Part shown: positions 35,391 to 47,677 of the stretch, one piece after another | How the letters are laid out: every line of letters starts with the position of its first letter | How positions within the stretch are numbered: position 1 is the first letter of the stretch | Assembly (NCBI GenBank): GCA_008638375.1 | Contig: CM018051.1 | Coordinates: 31,938,740-32,002,739, forward strand | DNA: 64,000 nt | Reading direction: 5' to 3' | Source of the DNA: Nyssa sinensis | Lineage: Eukaryota > Streptophyta > Magnoliopsida > Cornales > Nyssaceae | Translations under genes and position numbers: made by a program | Notes under the pieces: generated by a model | Told to the model about the DNA's origin: nothing | What the model saw: only the letters and a program-made list of their open reading frames with translations | The model's database searches: none

Positions 35391-36325
35391 ACCTCAAATT
35401 AATCCATGAAATCACCTAGTGATTCATCCCAATGGCATAAATACACATCATCTGTACCACAATGTAATCTATCATCCAATATTTTCTAAGTACCCTAATT
35501 ACCCACAAGATATCAACAGTACAATCTAAAAGTAAAGGTATCATCTCCCACCTTAGTCTATGTATATCTGAGACTAAGTGTCATGTACTGATGAGGACTA
35601 TCCTATTCATTTCATGTACGCGTATGTCGACTGGGCATACAAATGTAGACAGTGTAGTTTATGTACTCTAATCATGAAGTTTAAGTCAATATACTAAGGT
35701 TCAGAAGAATAAAATATTAGTGATACTCTTCACCAATTTCCCTTACGAACATATATCAATTTTCACACACTTGTATCAACGCACACATATAAATACGTTT
35801 AAGCATTGTCTTATACATGCATTAACAATAACCAGTCTGTATCTATAAAAAAAATCATAATTCGCAGTACTGTAACGGTCACTAAACTAGCATGCTTATA
35901 TAGAGTAAACATACAACATTCAATAGCTAACACGTAGCTTACCACATCAGCACCCAGTATTAAAATTTCATTCCAGGAATACACATATACATAAATAAGT
36001 ACATAATCCGTTGTACAGGTAATCAGGCATATTCCCAACCTTACTGATATTCAGGCTCATAGCCTACCTCATAGACAACAAGCATACAGTCTACTATTTA
36101 ACCTCATTCGTTATACTTGTATAAAGGCAAGCATTGAATCGTTGATCATCAATAGCCAAGCATACCACACATTGTACAATTTCACAAACTAAGGTAACAA
36201 GCACTCATCTAATCATGCAATCCCAAACCAACCCAATTCAACTTAAAGTCTAACCCCTCTTAACCCACAATAAAGTCAATCTAAAAAGGTCTACGGACAC
36301 CCCATGAAATAAAGAAAAACATCTC
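35391..36325. other. RT-B filler sequence without coding homology
   Basis: It replaces the pol region present in RT-A. AT-rich, with repeated CATAC/CTACTAT-type words and no open frame that I recognise. It may be a deletion scar filled with unrelated sequence, as in non-autonomous elements. Confidence 0.5.
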
Positions 36326-36660
36326 CCTCAGGAGTACACACTGTCTCTTTTCCCCTGTAGCAGCCTATACTCGTCTAAAGTGTAAATAACCGATCTATCT
36401 CCAACATAATACCAATACTAGATGCATCAAATAAGATGAAAAATCCAAATAAGGCATGTGGTCAGCTACCTCTATCGAGTAATCTCTACAGATTCTCGTC
36501 AGCATCACACTACCCCTAACGTCATGTCAACATAGTAAATATGAATAAAGGAGATGCACTATGGTCTATCAATATGCTAGTCCATAGACTAAACACAAAA
36601 ATGTACCTCAAGACTCTGAAGGTCCAAAAGAAATAGGTGACTCTAGGCTGGCTACTGCAT
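36326..36660 (-). pseudogene. RT-B protease remnant
   Basis: A decayed minus-strand match to the RT-A protease: RT-A LIDLSASYSFI corresponds to LIDHSASPLFI here (frame 36522-36719), and downstream parts (near 36340-36480) match the tract around 22690-22860 in RT-A through several frameshifts. Confidence 0.75.
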
Positions 36661-37521
36661 AACGCCACTCTGAGTGGTCTGGTCCTGCCTACCACCCCTC
36701 TGACTGAGAGTCCTGACACTCAATGCTGTAGGTACATGCTGAAAATATGGTGCCGGAGGTCCCTGACCCAATAGTGGTCGTGGCAGAGGCACTTGGGTAT
36801 ACGGATAGTAATGTGGCTCCTCTAAGTCCTGGGAAATCGGCCTCTGAGGACAATTGGCCCTAACATGGCCAGCCTAGTGGCATACAAAACAAAGTCGTGG
36901 AGTCCCCCGTCCTTGACTCTGTACTGGTGATGGAAATGACTCCTGACTAGCCCCGATCCTCTGTCTCAAGCTAGGGTCCCTCAAAGGACAAGTGACCATC
37001 TTGTGGCCAGGCTGTCTACAATAAAAGCAAATAATGGTCCCTTGGGATGTGGATGTGGATGTGGAAGAAGCACCAGTCCGGAACCTCTTCAATCGTCTCC
37101 TACCAGTGCGAGTCTGGGCAGGTATAGATTTCTGTGCAGAAGAAGCACGAGCTCGAGACCTCTTCGATGGTCTCTTACCAGTGTATATCGGGGTAAACCT
37201 AGGGATCTGTGCTGGAGTTGCCTCGCTCTGGGTCCGGGGCTCTCTAACTCCTCTAAGCTCAGCCAACTCTCTCTCAGCCCTGACCGCTCTCGTCACTACC
37301 TCCTGTATAGTGTGAAGGCATTCCCGCATAATGGTCGCTATGTCCCTAGAACCACTAGTCTGCCCTACCTCTACTGGAGCAGGTGTAAAAGTGACGGCCT
37401 CCTCGGCTGTACCATCTGCAGAAGCAGCAGCTCGGGGCCAACTATGCCACGGTGGTGCAGTGGTCCTAGGCTCATCGTGTCTAGGTGGTATAAGTCTGGG
37501 AGTAGCTTGTCTCGGTGGCAT
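36661..37521 (-). pseudogene. RT-B gag with the capsid core deleted
   Basis: Start chosen at the ATG complementary to 37519-37521, which gives MPPRQ and matches the MPPRR start of RT-A gag. The frame is open to 36874. A Pro/Arg/Ala-rich N-terminus leads through ECLHTIQEVV straight into RAERELAELRG. The whole capsid core present in RT-A (from LPTFAGQ to the RATKVEREL block) is missing, with the frame kept. An Arg/Ser-rich stretch (partly duplicated: KRSRARASS and KRFRTGASS), an intact zinc knuckle CFYCRQPGHKMVTC and the start of a second knuckle (CFVCH) follow. It might still make a short RNA-binding protein, but not a capsid. Confidence 0.85.
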
Positions 37522-38336
37522 GTCTACAAGTTCAAAGAGAAGAAAAATTAATACCTCATTTTTTTTTTTCATTAGACATTTGTGTTAAAAGAACATTAAG
37601 CAGGTACTTGGCAACACTTCACAATTTCGAAGTAACCACCACCATATGTCATGACACACTTGCCTAATCAATACCTACATAACTAATGTCAATCATCACC
37701 ACCCATTGGTTACACTAAACAACTTACACCGAGTTCTAACATAGCCCTCTACTAAGAAGGATTTTATCTAAACAATGTAATACACGCATACTTAAACCTT
37801 GCTAGTGTCCAATTAACTCACAAATGTTCAACTCCCAGTGAATACTATCCGAAACAATACATCTCTCCACAACCAGGGTTCAACACAAGAACATCTTTAA
37901 AAATCCAAAGATAAACACTCTAAGTATCCAGCTACACACAAAAGCTCCACAAGTCTAACTCCTTATTCTAGCATTTTAAGGTTTGATGTGTCTTTTGTTA
38001 TCTTTTACTTTTATAGCTAGGTGATAACCCTTCATGGATCACAGCTCCTTTTATTACTGGCTGATGGGGTGCCACCCATCAACTGTAACTCAAGACCTGA
38101 GACCAATCCAGTCTGTATAAATATCATAGTCATAGTACTATAATTCCTGAAAATTGGTTACTAACCCAGCACACTCATACAGAATCCACAAACAACGGTC
38201 AACCAGGTAAACAACCAAGTTCACAACCTGTCTCCTAAGTAACTAGGCATAATGTCTACCGTGTAGATAACTAAGTGTACAACCCACACCTCAACTAACT
38301 AGGCATACGGTCTATCCCATAAAATATACAGCCTAC
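37522..38336 (-). other. RT-B leader between gag and PBS (first part)
   Basis: Non-coding. It corresponds to the untranslated leader of RT-B, continues at 43628-43960 after LTR-E, and is about 1.1 kb in total, against about 350 bp in RT-A. No open frame is recognised. The last five bases, CCTAC (38332-38336), are the LTR-E target duplication. Confidence 0.7.
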
Positions 38337-38737
38337 TGTAACACCCCGACTCTGTATAATTAATAATTAAATAATTAATTATTAATTAGTACCGGCTTAG
38401 GGAATAATTAAGGAAATTAACCTTAATCTCCCGGTGGTCACACTAGACCAATAGAATGACAAAACATGTCCGAGAATAGGGTATAATACCCGAACCTAAT
38501 TATCCATTAATTAGGTGAAATAATGTCAATTTAACACTGACGGAATTCGAATTAGTTAATCCCAAAAATCCCGAATGACTAATAAATGACACGGAACCTC
38601 TGACACTGAAGATAACAGAAATAGGAACTGACCGGAAGAAACCGCATTGAAAAAGGAGTTACGGAATGAAAGTTATGAAGCAAACACCAAAAACTGAATT
38701 AATGTGCAGCCAAACAGGGCCTTAGTCCAAAATGGTG

Positions 38738-38829
38738 AAAAAAGGGCCAAATGGGAGGCCAAGGGAATTGAACCCTTGACCTTTGAGAAGGAAGGAATTT
38801 TTCTCAAAAAATTTACCAACTGGGCTGTC
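38738..38829 (-). other. antisense tRNA-like module in LTR-E
   Basis: On the minus strand: A-box-like CAGCCCAGTTGG (38816-38827), perfect B box GTTCAATTC (38765-38773), starts 54 bp apart, then TTTTTT (38738-38743), a Pol III terminator-like run. It is the best-preserved family-2 copy of this module. There is no complete cloverleaf, so I call it tRNA-like or SINE-like rather than a tRNA gene. Confidence 0.65.
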
Positions 38830-38944
38830 ATTACTTTGTGCACATATATATAACCAAAATATATATATCTTTGAATTGCCCAAGGCTCCACCTCAAATTG
38901 GGCCAATGGGATTTCATGCAACCCTATATGGTATATAATATATG

Positions 38945-38981
<37 letters not shown>

Positions 38982-40539
38982 CTGATTGGGCCATTCTCTC
39001 CACCAATGGAGAAGCATGCACATCAAATCAACAAGCATACAAAAATGCATATGTGTACATATGTATCTTATACATAGGAGTGCTTGTGTGTCTCAGAATT
39101 GGAGAACAATTCTCTATGTGTGATAGTGTACGGACAGATCTGCACCAAAAGAGAGAGTGGGTTAGGAAGAGGTGAGGCCTTGCATGTGCATGCAAAGTGT
39201 GTGTCCATGGTGTGTACATTCATGGAGATGCACCAAAGGGGACTGAGGAACTGAGGCAGCCACTGAGGTTGTGCCTGAACCAAGCCAAAAGAGAGACTGC
39301 CACTGTTGAAGGTAAAAATTCAAATTTTTCCTTCATTTATTGGTTTGAATTACTGGTATTGTTTTGATGAAATTAGATCCATGCAAACTGTATATACAAG
39401 TTACTGTGAGGCTTAGAACTGTTCTAGAACAACTGAGAAGGGTCGGAATAGCCTAGAACCCCAACCCGTGAGTGAAACCGCCATGGATAGAGCTTCCCTG
39501 TAGCAGGTCTGATTCGACCTCCCTAAAACCGAGTTCTGATGGTCTAGAACTAATCTAGACACTGAGAGGGTCCCAAATATCACAATACGCGACCCAAAAA
39601 CACACTGGAAGACCCTCAAATTTGACACTATTCTTTTCGGCCATGGAACCCAAAATCTGAAATAGGCCCTTAAACTGAAATTTCTAAATGGGATGTTGAT
39701 CCCCATGGACACACAGTCACAACGAGCCAAGAATCGTACAATTTGGTTGAGAAACGAGGCCACACGACCGAACTGAAATCCCTCATGATAATCGGCTATA
39801 CAGAGCTAAATCCGTGGATTCGAAGCATGAAAATGATGCTATGTTGTTGTAATCACTCCCAGAAATGTTTTGGAATCAAAACATGTTGAAAACCGTGCTT
39901 GAAATGGCACGAAAATGGAGCAAAACCAGACCTGCACTTACGGCAACAGCGCCCTGCGCGTTGGAGAAGATGGAGTTGACTCACCAACTCGTTCGAGTTG
40001 GGCCGAGTCGACTCATACACATGTCGCCTGAAGACCGTGCCACTGTTTTAACAAAATTGCACCGTTTTGGTGTTAGGGTGTTAAATTTAAAATCTGATCC
40101 TACCTGTTTGGTTACGGATGCACGAAATTAAAATCAGGTTTTGGGGATAAGCTATCCGAGGATTAAAGGCAATTGGGGTTAACTAGAATATTTAATTCCG
40201 GTTCTCTGGCCTAACTGAACCGGTTGGTTTTTGGAGGTTTTGGACCGGTTCAACTGATGAACCCTTGAACCCTTGGGTTTGAACCCCTAAAATTATGAAA
40301 TTATATTTTGACCCCCAAATACTTTCTAAAATTACGGATTTGTCCCCAACTGTTTTAAAGAATTACACAGTGGCCCAGACTTTTGAAAATTTATACATTT
40401 AAGCCCTGAATAAATTAATTAAATAATAAAATAATTATTTTATTATTTTATTAAACAGGTAAAATTACAATTTTACCCCTAGACATTAAATATGTCAAAC
40501 GGAGTCCAAATTAAGTAAATAAATACTGTATTTTCACTA

Positions 40540-40870
40540 TTTCAAATATTCTGGACTCAATGGTACAGTCCAATTGGGAAATATAGTACCGAAAAATACA
40601 GACCTGTAAGTGATAAATTACTGTACTGCCCCTGATGGCACCAGACCCAAATAAAAATAAAAGATAGCCTATTTTGACTATCTCGGGCATTCTGAACTCA
40701 ACGGTGAGGTCTGTTTAATGAACCGAGGTCCCGAAAAATACAGACACGTAGGTGTAAATGACTGAATTGCCCTTAATGATACCCAAGGCCGATTAAACAT
40801 AACAGACGGTCCAATTTCGCTATGTTGGACGCTCTGGACCCAATGGTGAGGTCCATTTTATGAACTGACG
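40540..40870 (+). repeat. hairpin-core repeat units of about 142 bp (LTR-E)
   Basis: The GGACTCAA-type core occurs at 40554, 40695 and 40837 (spacing 141 and 142 bp), each preceded by a CTATTT/TATCTCGGGCATTCTG-like stretch. These are the same units as in LTR-G and, reversed, LTR-F and LTR-L. Confidence 0.65.
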
Positions 40871-43627
40871 TGCCGAAAAATATGACACGTGAAATTACCA
40901 AATTACCCCTGATACTGTACGAAGCCCAAATGAAGTCCGATTGGGACGAAACTGATACCGATAGAAACCCGAACACTGGTGAGACTGTATACTTGATTAG
41001 ATGACGAATCGGGGTCAGAATTACACAAAACGTAAAATGACCAAAATACCCCTGAGCACTGTAAGTGCAAAGTAGAGGTCAAACTGATCTGATAAATTAT
41101 CATAGGGATAATTATGAACATTGAAGGGCTAAATAAGACTCCGAAACAGTCAACGCGTAAAATGAGAAATGACCGATGTCTCCCGACGATCTAAAACAGA
41201 TACCAAATGAAGTCCAAGGGATTTACAAATTTATACATGAGATATATGGGACGTTCTGAGGACCATGATAGGGTCCCGGGCAAAAATGACAAAATTACCA
41301 TTTTGCCCCTAAGACTAAATAAGTACCCAACTGATACCGATTAAAGTCTAAAAGACTTAAAACTTCATATATACGATATATGGGATAATCTGAGGACCAG
41401 AACAGGGTCCGGGATAAGAATGGCAAAATTACCATTTTGCCCCTATGGTTAAAATGAGAACCTAACTGATACCGATTGGAGTCCAAAGGACGTAGAACTT
41501 TGTACTTAAGATATAAAGACTATTCCGAAGACCACGACAGGGTCCGGGACAAGAAGGGTAAAATTACCAGTTTGCCCCTAAGGTTGAATGAGTGCCTGAC
41601 TGATAACAATTGAAGTCTAAATGACTTAGGATATAATCCTAATAACTGCTAAGCCTAATTAAAGAAAGAAATAGCCTCGAGTGAGACCCAATGGAAGGGC
41701 GATAGGCTACTAGGCTATCTTAGGTAATCCGATAGATACCTAAGATGACGAATGAGACTTGAATAGATGAGTTCTGATCTGTCTATGATTGATGATTATT
41801 ATTCAGGATATACATGGAGATGCCTGACGTACCTGGAGGTTATCGGATTATTTATGCAAGGAAATAAGCGTAAAGTTTGTGAGTAACTTCTGACACTGTT
41901 TTGATACTGTCCCTTGATTTACTGATCTGTTTTGAATGCAATTATTTAAGTGCAATTATTTAAATGCATGCTTTCCGTACTATATCACTTATGACATGGT
42001 TTTAGTCTTTTTAAATAATTGACTATATTACTGATCCCTGTGCTAGCATTCCGTACTGTTTTGCCCGTTTTGAACTGTTGAGATAAAATGGATATATTGA
42101 ACCATTATTTCCGAAATGATTAAATAAACCATGTGATATAGGCAAAGAACAACATTTTTGTTGTATCGTACAGCTTTGTATAGTATACTGTCTGAATGCT
42201 ATATTGTTTAAATGTATGTACTTAATGTACGCCCTTTGTATCACATTCCACGTGATGTGCTTGTATCCTTCGAATTAGGAATTTCGTTCAGTTCAGTTAT
42301 GTGCTGTCCGTTAATGATATGTCTGCCTCGATTGATATGTTCCGTCCGGTTCTGACATGTTCCGTCCGTTAATGATGTTAAGTCCGCCTTGATTGATATA
42401 TGGTCCAGTTCCGTTGTGTATTGTCCGTTGATGATACGTCTGTCTTGATTGAAATATCGTTCAGTCCAGTTATGATTAGTTCCGACAGTGATGTGTCCCT
42501 GCCTTGATTGTTATATTGTTTCTACTCAGTTCCGTTATGTTGTATTGTTCATGATTTGCCTGTGTCCTGATTAGTGTATTGTTTCCGTTTAATTCCGTTA
42601 TAATTTTATCCGTTCGCGATATGCCTTTACTTGACTGATGTATTGTTTCCGTTCGATTCCGTTATATTCCGTCCGTTGATGATATGTCTGGCCTGATTGA
42701 TAGATGGTCTAGTTCCGTTATGTTTCCGTCCTGTTATTGGTATGCCTTGTCTTGATTGATCTTGTTCAACTCCGCTATGTTCTAGCCATTGATAGTATGC
42801 CTCTGTCTTGACTGATTTATTGTTCCCACTCAGTCCCGATTGTGATTCGTTCTGTTAATGAAAAGTCTGTGTCTTGACCGATATATTAGTAATAGTTATT
42901 ATTTTGACCGATTGGTTATGTCATGTTCCGATCCGTTTGTATTGTCTGTTCGATTCTGTTTTATTGTACTAGACTGCTTATGAAATGGATTTACAAAAAT
43001 AGTTATTTTTGAAATGACTAAATTATCCATGTGCCTTGGAAGCACAAAACTGGTTTTGAAACCCATGATAGGGAATCTGTGTTACTCACTGGGCTTATTT
43101 AAGCTCACCCCATTATTCTGACATTTTTCAGGAATTACCTCCATTGGATTAGATGGTACTGTGACATGACGTGAATAGGCTAAGTGGCATCGCAAGTAAG
43201 GATCTGACGGCACTGAATTGTAGAGACTGGTTTATTGTGGATTGAACCTGGTTATTCCGGTGAGTGGTATGTTATGACTGACTTGACTGTTATATACTAG
43301 ATAGACATGGCTCATGGAACTAATGGTACTCTAGAGATATTAGATCTGCTCTGTTGTTATATGCTTGATTTTAGATATGCTCTGAAATTAGAATTGTTGA
43401 CTGACTGGATTTAGTCTTGCTCTGTGATACATATACTTATGATGGATAAGTGAGTTGCATTCCCGTGACACAAAGAAAAAGTTTTAAATTCCGCTGCATC
43501 TGACCCTACAGTTGGAGTGCAATTCGTCGGAAAGTTCAGAATTTGCCTTTGGTTGGTCGCGTCGCGACCAACTGGCAGTCACGTCCTCGACATCCGCGTA
43601 GGGTGGGGTTCGGGATGTGACACCTAC

Positions 43628-43960
43628 TACATAGACCTGAGTTTCTAACCTTAGTCATGTTCTTGTCAACGACTAGCATTTAACAGGCGGTACATGTCAC
43701 AGGTCATAATATATACTTAACAATTTTCTCACACTTTATATATGTCATGCTTCTCACTGCATTAAATTAAATAATCATATGTCGTAACATAGCATCTAGT
43801 AACATATGATCACAACAATCATGCTTCAAATGCACATATAATCACATAACACACAAAATCCTATCACATGCCACTAACAGTTCACTCTAAGTCTCATTCT
43901 CTTCTCTAGGGTCTCATGGTGTTAAACAGCACCCCACAGTCTCTAGGTATTCGAACCTAT
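43628..43960 (-). other. RT-B leader, PBS-proximal part
   Basis: Continues the leader after LTR-E. Non-coding. The part near 43905-43960 matches the RT-A leader at 47620-47677 (blocks CTCTAGGGTCTCATGGTGTT and CACAGTCTCTAGGTATTCGA). Confidence 0.75.
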
Positions 43961-43972
43961 GCTCTGATACCA
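43961..43972 (-). other. primer binding site (initiator tRNA-Met) of RT-B
   Basis: GCTCTGATACCA on plus, i.e. a perfect TGGTATCAGAGC on minus, three bases from the LTR end. It fixes the right-hand LTR as the 5' LTR. Confidence 0.93.
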
Positions 43973-44247
43973 CGCTGTCACGCCCCGAATTTCTACAAAC
44001 CCGAGGCGCGACTCACGAGACAGAAAATAAAATAAATAAAAAGACAAAAGTAAATATATCCACTAAGCAAGCATCCATTCCCATCAATACATTCAATAAC
44101 ATAAATACATCTCACAACTGCATCGTTCATAGGTCATTCGGGCTTAAGCCCTTACATTACAAAATACAAGTCCCATGGACCAAAATATACCACATGCTTC
44201 ACCCTATGAGGATATCATGGAATCTCAAGTGGCTGGAGGGTCCTCAT

Positions 44248-44883
44248 CTGAAAAAGGTTGCCCACGAATGGGTTAGCTCAACTGTTGGTATGATGAGATG
44301 CTAATGCAAGAAATAAAGCTAAGGCGTGGCATGTACAAAGTGTACATTTATATCTAAATGACATTCAAAGCATCGCAGTAATATATATGAATGGTATGCG
44401 TGACGCACCCATGCACAACTCTATTCCACAACCCATGTCTCGTTTACGGGTACTCCCCGATGGCACGGAGTACTAATGCAATGGTTAATTTTGGGTTTTT
44501 CACCACAGGATCTACACCCTCATAATGCAAAGCACCACGTGCTTACCCACGCCATGTTCTCAAAGAATTCATCATATGCCAATATACCAATGCAATCTCA
44601 ATGAAACATGGTTTCCACAATATAGCATGCTCGTGACAATAATACATAAATCACCAGCTGATTCCACATGTAAGCATATCTCATATAATTAACATATACA
44701 CATGTCATGATTCACGTTCATCATTCACTAAACATTCATAAAGTATAAGTAACGTGTAAGCATGTAAACAATCAACTCCAAATCGTCAAGTAAACACATT
44801 CCACATAAACACATAAGTCATGTCAGTCATTCACAGAACATTCCTAACTTAACTTCATTTCTAACATTAGCAAAACACCATAC
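44248..44883 (-). other. candidate LTR intron 2 (RT-B 5' LTR)
   Basis: Minus-strand GT at 44883-44882 in the context CGACAG|GTATGGTGTT, and AG at 44249-44248 in CTTTTTCAG|ATGAGG; 636 nt. The matching interval in LTR-H is 633 nt, with the same end signals. Confidence 0.55.
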
Positions 44884-44987
44884 CTGTCGGGTAGTCTCAA
44901 CCCTAGAAGATCGTGCACGATACGTAACTGAACTGGTCAATGAAAATGCAGGAGATCAGATCGCCCTCTCCTGTCCTGTCAGTGTCC

Positions 44988-46359
44988 CTAAAAGCATAAA
45001 TTACAACTCAGTCTATTGTCATTTGAATTTATGCTATTCATCAAATTTTATGTCTTTAATTCATAGGTTTCTATTTTGCTAAATTAAACTCTACCATTGA
45101 GTCTAGGACGTCGAAGAAAATAAGTTTAGGTTCTCGTAGAACTCAATTCGGACATCGGGGTTCAAAAGGGCAAAACTGTCATTTTGCACTTTTCACGGGT
45201 CCTCACATTTCGTGACCTCTTTTCACAAATCGGACTCCATGGTTGAGTCCAGAATGCTCGAGATAATAAAGTTTCACTATTTGTTTATTTAATTCGGAAT
45301 TCGTTTGACTGTACTTCAATTCAGGGGCATTTTGGTAATTTTAAAGGTTACTACGGGTCTTTTATTTTTTGGGACCCCGTCTCGTAAAATGGACCTCACC
45401 ATTGGTCTCAGAATGGTCGAGATAGTCAAAATACACTAATGACTTGTCCCATTTGGACTCCGGATTATTTTAGAATATTTAAATAATTAAATTAATTAAA
45501 TTAATTAATTAATTTAATTATTATTTTATTAATATTTAATTCATGAGGTCAAATTATAATAACTAAAAGTCAGGGGGGCCAATTTGTAATTTAAGAAAAC
45601 TCTATTCTCACTATGGATAGCCAAACAGTGGCTATCCCTCAAACCTGGAATAGGATATCCCCATCCCCCAAATCAATTTCAATTTCAATTTCTAAAACCT
45701 GTAGCCAAACACTCCTAATTGAATTTTAAAACATTTAAAACTTAAACAAAACTGCACCGTTTTGACTTACCCGTTTCAACTCGGTTGGGCCTTGACCCGG
45801 ATCCAATCCGGATCCGTTTTCCGTTTTAACCCGAAATGTCCCACGACATTCCGGTTATCTCCCCCATTTCTCCGATAGGGTTCCAGTGGTAACAGTCACC
45901 TTCTCCGGCGATGGCCACCGGAATTCTACCATTTTTTCAACAGTTTTCAAATGCTATTCTCTCTACCTTTTCATGGGGATTCCAAATCTATCCTCCATTT
46001 CTATCAAGACCCTCTTAATCATCTCGAATATAGGAAACAAGAGCTCTGGCCGATTTTTCGGTGAGCTGAATATTTCCAATTTCATGCTCGGTTCTTGACT
46101 ATTTTAACTTATTTCTTTTTCTATTTTCTTTCTGCACTTCTTAGGATTATTTCTAGGTCACTTTAAACATGGTTCCATGCATAACATGTCAATACCCGAA
46201 ATTATTCTTACACTTGCAACTAGGGTTTACTCACTGATTTCTCAACCAATTTTCTTGATTTTTCTTGTATTAAATTCCTGATTTCATGCTTTATAAAACC
46301 CTATGATTTAAACTAAACAAATCATGCTTTAAAATTTAAAACAGAACTGGGTCACTTAC
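44988..46359 (-). other. candidate LTR intron 1 (RT-B 5' LTR)
   Basis: Minus-strand donor AG|GTAAGTG at 46359-46358 and acceptor TATGCTTTTAG|GGACACTGA ending at 44988; 1372 nt. It contains the GGACTC hairpin units and AT-rich tract typical of these LTRs. The matching LTR-H interval is 1398 nt. Confidence 0.6.
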
Positions 46360-46600
46360 CTCTTTTCTGAGTTTTTTTCTCTCTAGCCGTGCACCCCTTT
46401 CACCCTCTTGTTCCAAGCTTGTATCAAGCTTCAAAACTCCTTTTTCCAGAACTCTCTTCCTCTCTCTCTCTCTCTGCTTTCTTTCCTTCCCAACCGAGAC
46501 CACCTATATCTAACACTTCCACTCCCACATGTCTCCCTCACATCAGCCCCTTTCCTTGACTTCTCCCCATCTTTTCAGCGACCCTGCCTTCTTCCACCAT

Positions 46601-46627
46601 GCAGCTTTGCATTTAATGCAAAGCTGC
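46601..46627. promoter_or_regulatory. 13-bp-arm inverted repeat at the presumed transcript start (RT-B 5' LTR)
   Basis: Same perfect inverted repeat as at 34547-34573, about 15 bp from a TATATATA run. It would form a stable hairpin at or near the 5' end of the element RNA, if transcription starts where the TATA run suggests. Confidence 0.7.
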
Positions 46628-46969
46628 CCTATACACCCTACATATATATATATCATCATCACACACTAGACACACACACTAAACACACATACACTTAGCC
46701 GACACCTCACACACACACTCTCCAGGTCACACACACACACACACCTATCCGGTTTCACCCACACACAGTGCACACATGCACTGTTCTATACATATATATA
46801 TCCATATATACATACACATATTGTATCCCACACACATTTATATATGCCACACATATATATAATCCATACATATTAAAAATTAAAATTAATAATAATAATA
46901 ATAAATAAATAAATAAATAACAAGAAAATTTATTTATAAAAAAAAAAAATTTTCGGTTATTACACTCAT

Positions 46970-47326
46970 CCTCTAGAATACCTTCATCACGAAGGTATTC
47001 CGCGTCTCCTCGCCTGTAGGCCTTACCCCCTGGATAGCACGGAGGCACTCCTGTAAGATGGGTGCCATGTTTCTGGCATCAACAGTCTGCTCCACCTCCT
47101 CTACTGGGGCTGGGGCAAGAGCAGGTGCTGGAATAGGAGCAGGAGCAGGGGCAATAGTCTCCTTAGTTGTGTTGTGGGCAGGTGCATCAACTGAGGCAAC
47201 AGCCTCCTCTGCTATGCCACGAGGAAGAGCAGCAGCTCTGGGCCTGCCACGTCGGGGCTGGGCAGCAGCCCTAGGTCTACCCCGTCTAGGTGGCCCAGCT
47301 CTCACAAGAGCTCGTCTCGGTGGCAT
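46970..47326 (-). pseudogene. RT-A gag N-terminus
   Basis: Start MPPRR at the ATG complementary to 47324-47326. It is a basic, Arg/Ala/Pro-rich leader with repeated RRGRPRAAA blocks and a Pro-Ala run, then ECLRAIQGV. An amber stop lies at 46973-46975 just before RT-B. Removing RT-B and one CTCAT copy brings this piece next to the gag core at 24188, which proves that RT-B landed inside gag. Confidence 0.9.
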
Positions 47327-47677
47327 GTCTACAAATCCAAGGAAAGAAAAATTTAATACTCCTTTTTACATCTAAACATAAGCATTTCAATTTAAAATCA
47401 TAGTTATGTTCTTATCAGCAATTTACAGTTCACAGGTGGTACGTATAGCATGTCATAATACACACTTAACAAATTCTCACACACTAATCACATCATGCTT
47501 CATAATATAGTATCAATTAACATATAATCACAACAAGTCATGTTTCAAGTGTATATAATCACAAAACACATAAGATCCTATCGCATACTACCGACATTCC
47601 ACACTAAGTCTCACTCTTTCCTCTAGGGTCTCATGGTGTTCAACAATACCCCACAGTCTCTAGGTATTCGAACCTAC
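47327..47677 (-). other. RT-A untranslated leader
   Basis: Non-coding stretch between PBS and gag start, of ordinary length for a gypsy element. It shares blocks with the RT-B leader. Confidence 0.75.

Larger units (their letters stand above)
38337..43622 (+). mobile_element. LTR-E, family-2 solo-LTR-like element (5.3 kb)
   Basis: TSD CCTAC at 38332-38336 and 43623-43627; it begins TGTAACACCCCGAC and ends GTTCGGGATGTGACA. A TA microsatellite (38946-38978) marks the likely promoter. Splice-like layout: donor AG|GTAAAA (GT at 39312), acceptor TTATTCAG at 41806, exon 2 at 41807-41878 (72 nt), donor GTGAGTAAC, acceptor CTGACATTTTTCAG at 43131 with a good branch-point-like CTGAC. It contains hairpin units (cores near 40554, 40695 and 40837), units of about 135 bp (41190-41600), a decayed minisatellite (42280-42900) and an antisense tRNA-like module (38738-38827). 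There are no genes, PBS or PPT. Confidence 0.9.
43976..46964 (-). mobile_element. RT-B 5' LTR (family 1, 2989 bp, intact)
   Basis: TGTCACGCCCC at left next to the PBS; ends TTCGGTTATTACA followed by TSD CTCAT (46965-46969), the partner of 24184-24188. It is the cleanest family-1 LTR in the window apart from LTR-H. Minus-strand layout: TATATA run near 46643, inverted repeat 46601-46627, purine-rich exon 1 to 46360, perfect donor AG|GTAAGTG, intron 1 at 44988-46359, exon 2 at 44884-44987, donor AG|GTATGG, intron 2 at 44248-44883 ending CTTTTTCAG, exon 3 to the PBS. A possible coding role of the exons was looked for and not seen. Confidence 0.93.

Noticed and set aside
37003..37551. 182-codon plus-strand ORF
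   Set aside because: Shadow of the RT-B gag on the opposite strand.
13104..46964. Tandem LTR-internal-LTR-internal-LTR array formed by unequal recombination between RT-A and RT-B
   Set aside because: At first sight the LTR at 24189 seems to be shared. But no PBS abuts 24188, and CTCAT duplications at 24184 and 46965 with gag continuing at 46970 show that RT-B was inserted into RT-A gag.
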